A stretch of DNA of 64,000 nucleotides from Bacteroidales bacterium UBA6431 (GCA_002439095.1 DJOT01000033.1:1-64000), one strand, 5' to 3'; counted from the stretch's first letter, positions 35,527 through 44,717 are shown. Made by a program: numbers and translations. Notes: a model not told the origin generated them from the sequence alone.

Positions 35527-36387
35527 ATGAAATTCAGGACAGAGATAAACTTGCAGCCGTCGGGCGCGGTGATAAGCCTCGATGACCGGCTGACCCTGCT
35601 GGGAAGCTGCTTCTCGGACAGCATCGGAGAAAAGCTCAGCGACGCCGGCTTCACGGTGCTGCGCAACCCGTTCGGAACCCTCTACAACCCCGCATCCATA
35701 GCTTCCGCCGTACACAGGCTTGATTGCGGGGAACCGTTTTCGGAGCAAGACTGCGTCCGGATGGGGGCCGGTGCGGGGCTCGTATGCAGTTTCGAGCACC
35801 ACACTTCTTTCGCAAGGGAAAACGAGGTGGAGTTCCTGGCCAATACCAACGCCAGGCTCCAGGAGAGCAGAACCGCCTGGGAGAGAAGCAACAGGGTCAT
35901 CATCACCCTCGGGACAGCATTCGTCTGGAAGTCCCTGCAGCGCGGCGGGATGGTCGTGTCCAACTGCCTGAAACTCCCCGCCAAAGAATTTGAAAGGGAG
36001 ATGCTCTCCGTGCAGGAATGCACCTCGCTTCTGCGGGAGATCACAAGCGCGCACCCGGAAAAAGAGTTCATATTCACAGTCTCCCCCATCAGACATCTCT
36101 CTGACGGAGCTCACGCCAACACCCTGTCCAAGTCCACCCTGCATCTGGCCGTGGAGGCACTGGTCGCCGGGACGGAGGGCACATCGTATTTCCCGGCATA
36201 CGAACTGATGATGGACGACCTGAGGGACTACCGCTTTTGGGCCAAGGACATGATTCACCCGTCAGAGACGGCTGTAGACTATATCTGGGAGAAGTTCATA
36301 GAAGCGCACATCCCCGAAAAAGACCTTGCCGGACTCAGAGCGAACGAGAAGTCCAGTCTCCGAGCCCGGCACAGGCCGATGAAGTGA
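35527..36387 (+). CDS. GSCFA-domain protein
   Basis: A 286-residue protein of the GSCFA family, named for the motif seen here as LLGSCFSDSIGEKL near residue 25. A later segment, FTVSPIRHLSDG, and a near-terminal MIHPSETAVDYIW complete an SGNH-hydrolase-like layout. Such proteins may act on acylated polysaccharides, but no member's role is firmly known to me. There is no signal peptide. The start at 35527 is set by homology and the adjacent promoter. Confidence 0.85.
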   Translation: MKFRTEINLQPSGAVISLDDRLTLLGSCFSDSIGEKLSDAGFTVLRNPFGTLYNPASIASAVHRLDCGEPFSEQDCVRMGAGAGLVCSFEHHTSFARENEVEFLANTNARLQESRTAWERSNRVIITLGTAFVWKSLQRGGMVVSNCLKLPAKEFEREMLSVQECTSLLREITSAHPEKEFIFTVSPIRHLSDGAHANTLSKSTLHLAVEALVAGTEGTSYFPAYELMMDDLRDYRFWAKDMIHPSETAVDYIWEKFIEAHIPEKDLAGLRANEKSSLRARHRPMK

Positions 36388-36396
36388 TAAGTATAA

Positions 36397-37098
36397 CTAT
36401 TTTGTCCTGACCGTTCCGGCACCTTTGACTGATTTGGAAAGGGTCTGGACCTTCAGCTCGGAAATATCCACATCCCCGGCTCCGCGCACATCGATGTCTG
36501 CGCTGTCCGCACGTCCTGCGAAAGTGCAGTCTCCGGCTCCGCTGACACTCACTGTGAGGCTCTCGCAGTCGAGATCTTCAATGTCTATGTCTCCGGCTCC
36601 ACGCACATTGACACTCACCTGCGAAGCCTTGATGCTGTCCACCTCGACATCCCCGGCCCCACTGATGTCGATCAGGAAAGAGTCGGCGACAAGACTTCCT
36701 TCAAGTTCAACATCAGAAGCCCCATTGATCGTAAGACCTTCAAGAGTGGGTGCGCTGATTGTGAACACCACAGTCCTGGCGTTGCGTATCTGGCTGTATC
36801 CTGGAATCGAGATGTTGAGACATCCTGTAGAATCCACATCAAACGCAAGCGCATCCACAAGGTTGCCGGCAGCGTGGACACTCACGCTCTTGGGTCCGGT
36901 CGAGAATTTCACGTCACAAGGCACGCTCACGCTCAGCGACTTGAAATCCTCCACCTTGACATCTCTGGTGACAAGGCTGTCGGAGGCCACAAGCACCCCG
37001 TCAGAGCACCATTCGCCCTTGACACTTACAAATTTGCATGAGGTGCACGCAAGCGCCGCTGCTGCAAGCAGCACGGCAATTCTTAACAATCTGTTCAT
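36397..37098 (-). CDS. DUF2807 (GIN-domain) lipoprotein with repeated GAGD motifs
   Basis: A 233-residue lipoprotein with lipobox CTSC near residue 21. The rest is a right-handed parallel beta-helix of the 'auto-transporter adhesin head GIN domain' type. Five repeats of GAGD/GAGT spaced 20-22 residues apart (SGAGDVEV, RGAGDIDI, SGAGDCTF, RGAGDVDI, KGAGTVRT) mark successive coils. It overlaps the GntR gene by 4 bases and is the last gene of the ABC operon. The role is unknown; it is probably on the outside of a membrane. Confidence 0.85.
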   Translation of the reverse strand: MNRLLRIAVLLAAAALACTSCKFVSVKGEWCSDGVLVASDSLVTRDVKVEDFKSLSVSVPCDVKFSTGPKSVSVHAAGNLVDALAFDVDSTGCLNISIPGYSQIRNARTVVFTISAPTLEGLTINGASDVELEGSLVADSFLIDISGAGDVEVDSIKASQVSVNVRGAGDIDIEDLDCESLTVSVSGAGDCTFAGRADSADIDVRGAGDVDISELKVQTLSKSVKGAGTVRTK

Positions 37099-37433
37099 TT
37101 TATATAGTCCTTTAATTGTATCCCGAGAAGCTCAGCCCTGTTGCGGAAGGCCGGAAGCTCCTGCTCTATGAATTTACGCCGTTCAGTCTGCCGGATGATG
37201 TCCACCGCATCGGAGGCGATGAAGAAGCCGATGCCGCGTTGGTTGAAGATCACGCCCCTGTCGGAGAGGACATCGTATGAGCGCGCCACGGTGTTGGGAT
37301 TGACCCCTATCTTCGCCCCCCACTCCCTGACGGAGGGAATGCGGTCGGCGGCTTTGAGTTCGCCCGAAAGCACCCGTTCACAGATATTGTCGGCTATCTG
37401 GAGATATATCGGTCTGTTGCTGTCGAATTCCAT
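37095..37433 (-). CDS. GntR-family (YtrA-type) transcriptional regulator
   Basis: A 112-residue short GntR regulator with the winged helix (IYLQIADNICERVLSGELKAADRIPSVRE) and only a short C-terminal dimerization tail. It has no effector domain, as in the YtrA subgroup that controls its own ABC transporter operon. The start at 37433 lies 2 bases after the permease stop. TAGTACA repeats at the operon promoter are candidate binding sites. Confidence 0.9.
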   Translation of the reverse strand: MEFDSNRPIYLQIADNICERVLSGELKAADRIPSVREWGAKIGVNPNTVARSYDVLSDRGVIFNQRGIGFFIASDAVDIIRQTERRKFIEQELPAFRNRAELLGIQLKDYIK

Positions 37434-37435
37434 TT

Positions 37436-38245
37436 CTAATGCTTTATTGTCTTGATCCTGAAATAGCATGCACCGACAAGTGCCGCCACTATGGTAAAAT
37501 AGACGATGTTGACCACCACATTGAGTCGTGTTATCGCCTGCTCCGGTGAAAGATCACGGAACAGCCATTCCATATCGTCAGATGTAAAAGCCGCCTGCCC
37601 TATGATGGCGGTGCATATCAAGCTGCAGACAGTAGCCACGGCGAAGCATACCAGGATGGTCTTTGCCGCCTTGGCTTTTTTGAAGCAAAGCGCACCGAGC
37701 GTGAAAATCAGGATATTGCTAAGCCAGGTGGTATACCCGAGACCGAAGAAGTCAAAATCGATGCCATCGGCAAAATCCAGATCCTTCAAGCCGTGCAGTT
37801 CGGAAAGCATAGTTTTCACGGCATAGACATCCCCGAAAACAAAAGTGCAGACAGCATCTCCCACAAGAATTACAACTGAAATGCACAGAGGAAGCACAAG
37901 GACGCAGATCAGCATCATCGACAGCCACTTCTCGAAAGCGGATGCCGGAATCATGAGCCAGTCTGAGCCGTAACGCTTGTCTGTAATCTTCCCCCAAATC
38001 TTGACAGGAGCGACGAGCACGGTCACAAGAAGGCCGATGTATACGGCCACATAGCGTATAGGGTCGGGCATGTCGGCGACATGACCGTTGATCGTAAGGC
38101 AGAACAGTTCGGATACCACAAAAACGAACAGCGGAAGCAGGGCCAGGATGAGCATGGACCAGCCGAAATTGTTTTTGGAATTACGCAGGTCGTAGATGAA
38201 ATATTTCCCGAACCTGCTGAAATCAAATATGTTATTCATTGTCAA
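37436..38245 (-). CDS. ABC transporter permease-like membrane protein
   Basis: A 269-residue protein with six hydrophobic segments (roughly 29-50, 65-82, 105-130, 170-188, 195-215 and 240-260) and long extracytoplasmic or cytoplasmic loops. It has no family motif that I can name, but lies between an ABC ATPase and a GntR regulator, the usual layout of small multidrug or peptide-stress exporters. Its start overlaps the ATPase stop by 14 bases; M3 at 38239 is an alternative. Confidence 0.8.
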   Translation of the reverse strand: MTMNNIFDFSRFGKYFIYDLRNSKNNFGWSMLILALLPLFVFVVSELFCLTINGHVADMPDPIRYVAVYIGLLVTVLVAPVKIWGKITDKRYGSDWLMIPASAFEKWLSMMLICVLVLPLCISVVILVGDAVCTFVFGDVYAVKTMLSELHGLKDLDFADGIDFDFFGLGYTTWLSNILIFTLGALCFKKAKAAKTILVCFAVATVCSLICTAIIGQAAFTSDDMEWLFRDLSPEQAITRLNVVVNIVYFTIVAALVGACYFRIKTIKH

Positions 38246-39062
38246 AAAGCGATTTTACAAGTTCTTTGTTTTTGTGTACAGCGTTGAAGAGCGCCTCGAT
38301 GTTGACTTTGCTCTCAGCACCCGTAAGATTGGGATAGACTTGAATGAATCCACCAGGCAGCTGCTCGGAGTACAGGCTCTCCGGATGGAGGGTCGTACCA
38401 TAATCAAAGAATAGTTTGTCTGAAATCCTCTCCAGAGAGGCGTTGAGAAGCACATCCTGGCGATCCAATATGATGATCGGGTCGATCACATTCTCAAGGT
38501 CGCGCACCTGATGCGTGGATATCACGATTGTAGAGTCTTCGGGAGTATACTTGAGTATTGCAGAGCGGAACTGGGCCTTGGAAGGAATATCAAGCCCGTT
38601 TGTCGGCTCATCCATAAGGAGATACTTCACGGAGCACGCGAGAGCGAAAGAGATGTAGGTTTTCTTGAGCTGGCCGGCGGACATGGTATTCATTTTCTGG
38701 TCCTTGTCCACCTCGAACTCCTCCATGATCTGCACAAAGCGGTCAAGACTGAACTTGGGCCAGAAACAGCCTCTCGATTTCGCCCAGACTATAGCCTTGT
38801 CTGAGGAAGGGACCGTTTCGTCCGAAAGAAAGTACTGATCCGAGAGTAGAGAAGGTTCGCGCCTGTAAGGATCACGTCCATCAGATTCGATTTTTCCTGC
38901 CGAAGGCTTCTTCAAGCCGCAGAGCAGTGTAAGCAGAGTGGTCTTGCCCACCCCATTCTCTCCAAGAAGTCCATAGATCTTGCCTGGCTCAAGATTCAGG
39001 GAGATATTCCTGAGGACCTCCTTCTTGCCGTAGCTGAATGCCAGATTCTGTGTTTTTATCAT
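38232..39062 (-). CDS. ABC transporter ATP-binding protein
   Basis: A 276-residue ATPase. The Walker A motif is GLLGENGVGKTTL, the Walker B is KYLLMDEPTNGLD, and the switch histidine is in VISTHQ. The signature motif is degenerate (NTMSAGQLKKTY in place of LSGGQ). It is the first gene of a four-gene operon with permease, GntR and DUF2807 genes. The transported substrate is unknown. Confidence 0.93.
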   Translation of the reverse strand: MIKTQNLAFSYGKKEVLRNISLNLEPGKIYGLLGENGVGKTTLLTLLCGLKKPSAGKIESDGRDPYRREPSLLSDQYFLSDETVPSSDKAIVWAKSRGCFWPKFSLDRFVQIMEEFEVDKDQKMNTMSAGQLKKTYISFALACSVKYLLMDEPTNGLDIPSKAQFRSAILKYTPEDSTIVISTHQVRDLENVIDPIIILDRQDVLLNASLERISDKLFFDYGTTLHPESLYSEQLPGGFIQVYPNLTGAESKVNIEALFNAVHKNKELVKSLFDNE

Positions 39063-39083
39063 CTGTTGTGTGTATTACCTTAA

Positions 39084-39124
39084 TAGTACACTGCAAATAT
39101 AGTACAAATTTCTGAAGATGCAAA
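39084..39124 (-). promoter_or_regulatory. Promoter of the ABC operon with repeated TAGTACA boxes
   Basis: On the minus strand TTTG (39124-39121) and TATATTTG (39101-39094) are 19 bp apart, a consensus promoter. TAGTACA occurs at 39084-39090 and 39100-39106 in direct orientation 16 bp apart, one copy touching the -7 element and the other at the start site. They are candidate operators for the GntR protein of the operon. Confidence 0.6.
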
Positions 39125-39152
39125 AAAATCAGCCGCATCACTGCGGCTGATT
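39121..39152 (-). terminator. Intrinsic terminator after the yebC gene
   Basis: An 11-bp stem (39127-39137 with 39142-39152, core CAGCCGCA/TGCGGCTG) with loop TCAC. On the minus strand it is followed by a run of seven T. It lies 28 bases after the yebC stop. The T run also supplies the TTTG used as the -33 element of the ABC operon. Confidence 0.88.
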
Positions 39153-39179
39153 GAAATCAAATTCTTATGTAAAAAGTAA

Positions 39180-39932
39180 TTAATCATCTACTGGTTTAAG
39201 TGTCGTGTATACGTTGGTCACATCCTCATCGTCCTCAAGAAGTCCGGTAAGTTTGTCAAGCGTCACACGCTGCTCCGGGGTCACGTCTTTGAGTTCCACA
39301 TTAGGAATCTGCTCGAATCCTCCTGAGATCAACTCATAACCGTTATCCTCGATATATTTCTGAATCTGCCCGTAAGCGGAGTAGTCCCCGTAGATGACAA
39401 CCTCCTTCGTGATGTTGCCGTCCTTATCTTCCTCCTCCTGCTCATAGAGCTCGTCCACGCCGTAGTCGATCATTTCAAGTTCAAGCTCCTCCAGATCCAT
39501 CCCCTCTTTCTCCTTGATACGGAAGACGCACTTGTGGTCAAACATGAAACTTACGGAGCCTGAAGTTCCCAACGAACCGCCGCATTTTGTGAAGTAACTG
39601 CGAACATTGGCTACAGTACGGGTATTGTTGTCGGTAGCTGCCTCAACAAGATAAGCTATACCGAAAGGCCCATAGCCTTCATATACGATCTCCTTGAAAT
39701 CCCCCTGCTTGCTCTCAGTCGCCTTCTTGATCGCACGCTCAATATTCTCCTTCGGCATCTGCTCGCTCCGGGCTTCAGCCATGAGGGCACGCAGACGCGG
39801 ATTACCGGTGACATCCGGACCGCCCTGCTTCACTGCAATAGTGATTTCCTTGCCCAGTTTCGTGAAAGTGCGGGCCATGTGGCCCCACCTCTTCATCTTT
39901 CTCTCCTTGCGGAATTCAAACGCTCTTCCCAT
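39180..39932 (-). CDS. yebC: YebC/PmpR-family protein
   Basis: A 250-residue member of the YebC/TACO1 family, described as transcription regulators and, more recently, as factors helping ribosomes through difficult sequences. It opens MGRAFEFRKERKMKRWGHMA and has the conserved TFTKLGKEITIAVKQGGPD, YEGYGPFGIAYLVEAATDNNTRT and acidic middle domain. It follows the TPR gene by 6 bases and is followed by a terminator. Confidence 0.93.
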   Translation of the reverse strand: MGRAFEFRKERKMKRWGHMARTFTKLGKEITIAVKQGGPDVTGNPRLRALMAEARSEQMPKENIERAIKKATESKQGDFKEIVYEGYGPFGIAYLVEAATDNNTRTVANVRSYFTKCGGSLGTSGSVSFMFDHKCVFRIKEKEGMDLEELELEMIDYGVDELYEQEEEDKDGNITKEVVIYGDYSAYGQIQKYIEDNGYELISGGFEQIPNVELKDVTPEQRVTLDKLTGLLEDDEDVTNVYTTLKPVDD

Positions 39933-39938
39933 ATTTTG

Positions 39939-40616
39939 TTATTCGGATACTCTGGCGATATACTTATTGATCTCGTAGCCCTCAGGTGACTGTGGATAGT
40001 TGTCGCGCACCATATTGTAGCAAGCGAGAGCCCCGGCCTTGTCACCAAGAGCCTCAAGAGCAAGACCTTCCTTCACAAGATACGAAGCTGCAAAGAGATT
40101 GTCCGCCTTGGCGACTGCCGCCTTGTAAGCAGACACAGCCTCAGCATACTTGCCAAGTCCAACATAAGCATCACCCTCACAAGCCTTGGCACGCGCCGCA
40201 AGGATAGGCTCCTTGCCCTTGTATTTCTTGAGATAAGACAGGGCAGAGTCGAAATTGCCAAGCTGAAGCTCGCACACACCGGCATAAAAAGGCATCGCCT
40301 TGCCAGCCTTGGAGCCGTAATTCTTGATGATGTCGGCAAAACCCAGATTGTTGCCGTCCCCGTTGAGGGCTATCTCATACTCGCCGTTGCGGAAACTTGT
40401 CTCGGCCGGGAACGCCTGCTCCATAGCCTCGGCGCACTGGCGCTGATAGACGAACTTGTTCCACGCGATGGCTCCGAGGAAGATGACCACAACCGCGATC
40501 ACAACACCCCAGATCACTTTCTTGTGATCATTATAAAACTGCTCTGTGGAAGAAACGGTCTTCTCAAGATTCTGCTCAAGCGCCGCGTCCTTGTCCTTAA
40601 GATTTGTGTTGGCCAT
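39939..40616 (-). CDS. Membrane-anchored tetratricopeptide repeat protein
   Basis: A 225-residue protein with a cytoplasmic N-terminus, one membrane segment (about 34-53, VIWGVVIAVVVIFLGAIAW) and a periplasmic part with three or four TPR-like helical pairs (for example YAGVCELQLGNFDSALSYLKK and AKACEGDAYVGLGKYAEAVSAYK). The layout resembles YfgM, which works with the Sec translocon and periplasmic chaperones. That role is inferred from architecture only. It forms a two-gene operon with yebC. Confidence 0.85.
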   Translation of the reverse strand: MANTNLKDKDAALEQNLEKTVSSTEQFYNDHKKVIWGVVIAVVVIFLGAIAWNKFVYQRQCAEAMEQAFPAETSFRNGEYEIALNGDGNNLGFADIIKNYGSKAGKAMPFYAGVCELQLGNFDSALSYLKKYKGKEPILAARAKACEGDAYVGLGKYAEAVSAYKAAVAKADNLFAASYLVKEGLALEALGDKAGALACYNMVRDNYPQSPEGYEINKYIARVSE

Positions 40617-40658
40617 ATTTAAATTAGTTCAATTATCAAGTTTTGACTTTTCAGCCCG

Positions 40659-40706
40659 CGAAGTTATGAAAAATCCTGAATGGAAACAAATAAATCACTA
40701 ACTTTG
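40659..40706. promoter_or_regulatory. Divergent promoters of the TPR-yebC operon and recF
   Basis: Leftward: TTTG (40690-40687), a 20-bp spacer and TAACTTCG (40666-40659), one mismatch from the -7 consensus. Rightward: TAACTTTG (40699-40706), ending 7 bases before the recF ATG, with no clear -33 element. Confidence 0.6.
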
Positions 40707-40713
40707 CAGATAT

Positions 40714-41817
40714 ATGCCGACTCTGGACAAGATAGTCATACAGGATTTCCGCAATATACGCCTGCAGGAAATCGAGTTCTCACCCAACGTCAACTGCATC
40801 AGCGGTGGCAACGGCGAGGGCAAGACCAATCTGCTTGACGCGATATGGTATCTGTCCATGACCAAGAGCGCATTCGCCTCCTCGGACAGGTTCAACTTCC
40901 GCCACGGCTGTTCCTCATTCGCGGTCTCCGGGACATACACGATGCAGGACGGGCTGAAGTCGCGCTTCAGCATTCAGGTCGGAGACGGCGGCGAGAAGAA
41001 GATGCGCAGGGACGACAAGCCATACAGCCGCATCTCGGAGCACATCGGGACACTGCCTATCGTGATGGTGTCGCCCTCCGACATCTCACTTGTCAGCGAG
41101 TCCGGGGATGAGCGGCGGAGATTCGTAAACTCTGTCCTGTCTCAGATGGACAGGGAATATCTCTCCGGGCTGCAGCAATACAACCGCCTGCTTCTCCAGC
41201 GCAACCGCCTGCTCAAAGACGGGATTGCCGACAGGGATCTGCTGGACACATTCGACGAGAGGATGTCAGTCCTCGCGGCCCCCTTGTCCGCCCGCAGGGA
41301 AAAGTTCTGCCGGGATCTCGTGCCCATGGTCAAGAAATATTACGGGGAGATCTCCGGAGGCCGTGAAGACGTGTCCATAGAATACCGCTCGGATCTCGAG
41401 GACGGTTCCCTTCTGGAACTTCTAAAGGCGCGCCGCGAGCGCGACATGGTTCTCCATTTCACGTCAGCGGGCATACAGAGGGACGATTTCATATTCACCA
41501 TGGACTCGCACCCCATCCGCCGCTGCGGATCCCAGGGGCAGCAGAAATCATTTATCGTCGCCCTGAAATTCGCCCAATACGAGCTGATGCGGCAGACATG
41601 CCGCACGGAGCCGATGATGCTGCTCGATGACCTCTTCGACAAACTTGACCCAGGCCGCATAGGCAATCTTCTCGGGATGGTCGCGGACAAGGACTTCGGC
41701 CAGATTTTCATCACGGACTCCGACAAGATCAGAACCAGGGGGATCGTTGATGCAGTCACCTCCGACAGGGCATACATCAAGGCGGAAGGAGGCGTCTTCA
41801 CAAGGACCGATGAATAA
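40714..41817 (+). CDS. recF: DNA replication and repair protein RecF
   Basis: A 367-residue SMC-like ATPase that loads RecA at single-strand gaps with RecO and RecR. The Walker A is GGNGEGKTNLLDA, the signature-like region is RRCGSQGQQKSF, and the Walker B is MMLLDDLFDKLDPGR. Its N-terminus PTLDKIVIQDFRNI is typical. The stop overlaps the next gene by 8 bases. Confidence 0.96.
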   Translation: MPTLDKIVIQDFRNIRLQEIEFSPNVNCISGGNGEGKTNLLDAIWYLSMTKSAFASSDRFNFRHGCSSFAVSGTYTMQDGLKSRFSIQVGDGGEKKMRRDDKPYSRISEHIGTLPIVMVSPSDISLVSESGDERRRFVNSVLSQMDREYLSGLQQYNRLLLQRNRLLKDGIADRDLLDTFDERMSVLAAPLSARREKFCRDLVPMVKKYYGEISGGREDVSIEYRSDLEDGSLLELLKARRERDMVLHFTSAGIQRDDFIFTMDSHPIRRCGSQGQQKSFIVALKFAQYELMRQTCRTEPMMLLDDLFDKLDPGRIGNLLGMVADKDFGQIFITDSDKIRTRGIVDAVTSDRAYIKAEGGVFTRTDE

Positions 41818-42163
41818 ATCCGGAACAACTTCCAAATCCGACTACAGGCTGCGGCGACAGAAGCCGACAGCCATCGCAGAGCTGATAAAGCAATACTTGA
41901 GGAGCAATTCCCTCAACGCGGCTTTCAACACGCATCTCGTCTTTTCAGCTTGGGACGACGCCTCCGGCGCGGCACAGTACACAGTCAAGAAGTTCTTCCG
42001 CGACGGGAAACTCTACGTGACCGTCAGTTCATCCGTGGTCCGAAGCCAGCTGCTTTTCCAGAAGTCCGCCCTGACAGACAAGATGAACGCCATAGTCTCA
42101 GCCAACGAACTTTTCTGCGGCCCATCAGGATGCAGATATGTCAAAGATTTGATAATCAAGTGA
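41810..42163 (+). CDS. DUF721/DciA-like protein
   Basis: A 117-residue protein with the DciA-type KH-like core (AIAELIKQYLRSNSLNAAFNTHLVFSAWDDASG, then GKLYVTVSSSVVRSQLLFQK). In bacteria lacking DnaC or DnaI, DciA helps load the DnaB helicase, and genes of this family often follow recF in Bacteroidota. The start at 41810 overlaps recF by 8 bases, and the stop overlaps pdxB by one base. Confidence 0.85.
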   Translation: MNKSGTTSKSDYRLRRQKPTAIAELIKQYLRSNSLNAAFNTHLVFSAWDDASGAAQYTVKKFFRDGKLYVTVSSSVVRSQLLFQKSALTDKMNAIVSANELFCGPSGCRYVKDLIIK

Positions 42164-43194
42164 TGAAAATCGTCATAGACAACAAGATTCCTTTCATCGA
42201 GGGCGTATTCGAACCTTACGCCGAAGTCCACTACATGGACGGCCCTCTGATCGGACACGCCGACATCATCGACGCCGACGCCTTGATAATCCGCACCAGA
42301 ACCAGATGCGACGAAAACCTCCTCAAGGACACGGCGATCAAGATCATAGCCACCACCACCGTAGGGACTGACAACATAGATGTGGACTACTGCCGGCGCA
42401 ACGGCATCTTCTTCAAGAACGCCAGCGGATGCAATGCCGGGGCCGTCGCGGATTATGTATTCTCCGCCCTATACGGGGCCGCGGCCAGAAAGAGCATCAA
42501 CCTCGGAGGGGCGACCATCGGCATAATAGGTCTTGGCAGCATAGGACAGAGGGTGGAGTCCATGGGCAGGGCGCTCGGATTCAAGATTCTGCGGCACGAT
42601 CCACAGAAAGCCGAGGTCGAATGGTACACCCAGTTCTGCCCGCTGGACTATCTTCTGGAAAACTCTGACGTGGTCACCATGCACGTCCCGCTCAACGAAC
42701 AGACAAAAGGGATGGCGGGCGCGGAGTTTTTCGCCAAGATGAAACCGGGGGCGTTCTTCATCAATACCGCACAGGGCGACATCGTGGACGAGGAGGCGCT
42801 CATAGCGGCCATCCCGCGCCTCGGCCCGGTAGCCATCGACTCATGGAGCCACGAGCCGTGGATCAACACGCACCTCATGGGCTGCGTTGACATAGCCACC
42901 CCGCACATAGCAGGTTACTCCTTGCAGGGCAAGCAGATAGGGACATCCATGGCCGTCCGCTCCACAGCCAGGTTCCTCGGGATCAGCGACCTCTACGAGT
43001 TCTTCCCGCAGACGGACATCATGGAATACCAGGCCGTCAAACTCAATATTCTTGACAAGTCGCAGGGGCAGATTGCCGCGATGATCCAATACAACTACCC
43101 TATTTTTACAGATGACTTCATGTTCCGCATGAACCCTACCAAGTTTGTGGAACTGAGGACGAACTACAGCTACAGACGTGAATTTTACCTCTAA
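42163..43194 (+). CDS. pdxB: Erythronate-4-phosphate dehydrogenase
   Basis: A 343-residue D-isomer-specific 2-hydroxyacid dehydrogenase of the pyridoxal phosphate route. The NAD motif GIIGLGSIGQRVESMGRALG, the TVGTDNIDVDYC and NASGCNAGAVADYV segments, and the catalytic H in ATPHIAGYS are all present. The C-terminal dimerization domain (about 285-343) distinguishes PdxB from serine-pathway dehydrogenases. No other pdx gene is nearby. Confidence 0.93.
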   Translation: MKIVIDNKIPFIEGVFEPYAEVHYMDGPLIGHADIIDADALIIRTRTRCDENLLKDTAIKIIATTTVGTDNIDVDYCRRNGIFFKNASGCNAGAVADYVFSALYGAAARKSINLGGATIGIIGLGSIGQRVESMGRALGFKILRHDPQKAEVEWYTQFCPLDYLLENSDVVTMHVPLNEQTKGMAGAEFFAKMKPGAFFINTAQGDIVDEEALIAAIPRLGPVAIDSWSHEPWINTHLMGCVDIATPHIAGYSLQGKQIGTSMAVRSTARFLGISDLYEFFPQTDIMEYQAVKLNILDKSQGQIAAMIQYNYPIFTDDFMFRMNPTKFVELRTNYSYRREFYL

Positions 43195-43205
43195 TCGATA
43201 ACATT

Positions 43206-44705
43206 ATGGACAAGACCAGAATCGACGCTCAGACAGAGCGTTTCCGCAAGGGTTTCCCATGGCTCGACATCATCTCTCCGGCGACCCCGGCCAAGGGGAT
43301 CGAGGTGCTCGATGAAAAAACGGCCCGGGAAGCGGCCGACTATTCCGACTCCGCACAGACAGACGGCAGGTGCAAGTTCGTGCCCGCATCCGGGGCGGCG
43401 TCACGCATGTTCAAGGACATTTTTGCCGGAATGGACGAGCCCAACGAAGCGGTGCGCCGCTTGAGCGACAATCTCGAAAAATTCGCATTCTATGACCCCT
43501 CCATCTTCGGGACTGCCCCGTTTGACCCTGTCAGGACAGCGCACAAGCTCCTCACATCCGAAGGGTTGGACTACGGCAGCAAGCCCAAGGGAGTGCTGAA
43601 ATTCCACCGCTACCCGGACGAAGTCCGTACCGCGCTCGCCGAGCATCTCGTGGAGGGCCAGGCATATATGCGCAACCCTGACGGCAGCGTAAACCTCACG
43701 GTCACCATCACCCCGGAGCACGAGACCCTCTTCCGCGAAGTCCTCGATGAGATACAAAACACGTACGAGGAGCGCTACGGTGTCAAATACAACATCACCT
43801 TCACATATCAGGACAAGGCCACGGACACCATAGCCGTGGACATGGACAACCGCCCTTTCCTCAAGGAAGACGGCGCCATACTCACCCGCCCGGCAGGACA
43901 CGGGGCGCTCATCCACAATCTCAACGCCCTCAAGGCCGAACTTGTGTCCATCAAAAACATAGACAACGTCTGCGTGGAGAGGATGCAGCCTGCGACATAC
44001 CATTGGAAGAAGGTTCTCATGGGACGTGCCCTGCAACTGCGCGACACCATACGCGGCTACATCTTCGCCCTCGACCAGATGACCCAGATGCGCAAGGAGA
44101 TGTCCGACCTCGCCTACATCCCGGGATACAACATCAACCTCGATGACCCGTATGCCACACCAGAATGCCAGGATCTGTGCAACGAAATAGAGGACTTCCT
44201 CCGCAAGACCTTGTGCATAGAGATGCCCGAAGCCAAGGACTGCCGCGACAGAGCCCAGGCCCTCAGGGCCAAACTCAACCGCCCGATCAGGGTATGCGGC
44301 ATGGTGCGCAACCAGGGCGAACCGGGAGGTGGGCCGTTCATCATCAGGGACAGCGACGGGGCCACGTCTCTCCAGATCCTCGAAGCCGCCCAGATAAACC
44401 CGGACGACCCGCGCTCCGCCGAACTCCTTAAAGGCTCGACACACTTCAACCCTGTGGACATAGTATGCTGTCTGGAAGACCACGAGGGCAAGCATTTCGA
44501 CCTCACACGCCACGTGGACGAGGAGACGGGACTCATAAGCCGCAAGAGCTGGCACGGACGCGAACTCAAGGCTCTGGAACTTCCTGGCCTGTGGAACGGC
44601 TCCATGTCCGACTGGAACACACTTTTCGTGGAAGTCCCTCTTGAGACGTTCAACCCCGTGAAGACCGTGCTTGACCTCCTCCGCCCGGCCCACCAGCAGC
44701 AATAA
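43206..44705 (+). CDS. DUF4301-family protein
   Basis: A 499-residue protein of a Bacteroidota-specific family. The segment KFVPASGAASRMFKD (about 58-72) resembles the nucleotide-binding loop of sugar nucleotidyltransferases, and TRPAGHGALIHNLNAL (about 228-243) resembles their second conserved region. A role as a nucleotidyltransferase-like enzyme is an inference. It starts 11 bases after pdxB. An imperfect GC hairpin (CCGCG/CGCGG around 44712-44727) follows its stop. Confidence 0.85.
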   Translation: MDKTRIDAQTERFRKGFPWLDIISPATPAKGIEVLDEKTAREAADYSDSAQTDGRCKFVPASGAASRMFKDIFAGMDEPNEAVRRLSDNLEKFAFYDPSIFGTAPFDPVRTAHKLLTSEGLDYGSKPKGVLKFHRYPDEVRTALAEHLVEGQAYMRNPDGSVNLTVTITPEHETLFREVLDEIQNTYEERYGVKYNITFTYQDKATDTIAVDMDNRPFLKEDGAILTRPAGHGALIHNLNALKAELVSIKNIDNVCVERMQPATYHWKKVLMGRALQLRDTIRGYIFALDQMTQMRKEMSDLAYIPGYNINLDDPYATPECQDLCNEIEDFLRKTLCIEMPEAKDCRDRAQALRAKLNRPIRVCGMVRNQGEPGGGPFIIRDSDGATSLQILEAAQINPDDPRSAELLKGSTHFNPVDIVCCLEDHEGKHFDLTRHVDEETGLISRKSWHGRELKALELPGLWNGSMSDWNTLFVEVPLETFNPVKTVLDLLRPAHQQQ

Positions 44706-44717
44706 CTTGACCCGCGC

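Noticed and set aside
43401..44702. A 433-codon minus-strand frame opposite the DUF4301 gene
   Set aside because: The plus-strand frame has conserved family motifs and correct operon spacing; the minus-strand frame is a codon-bias shadow.
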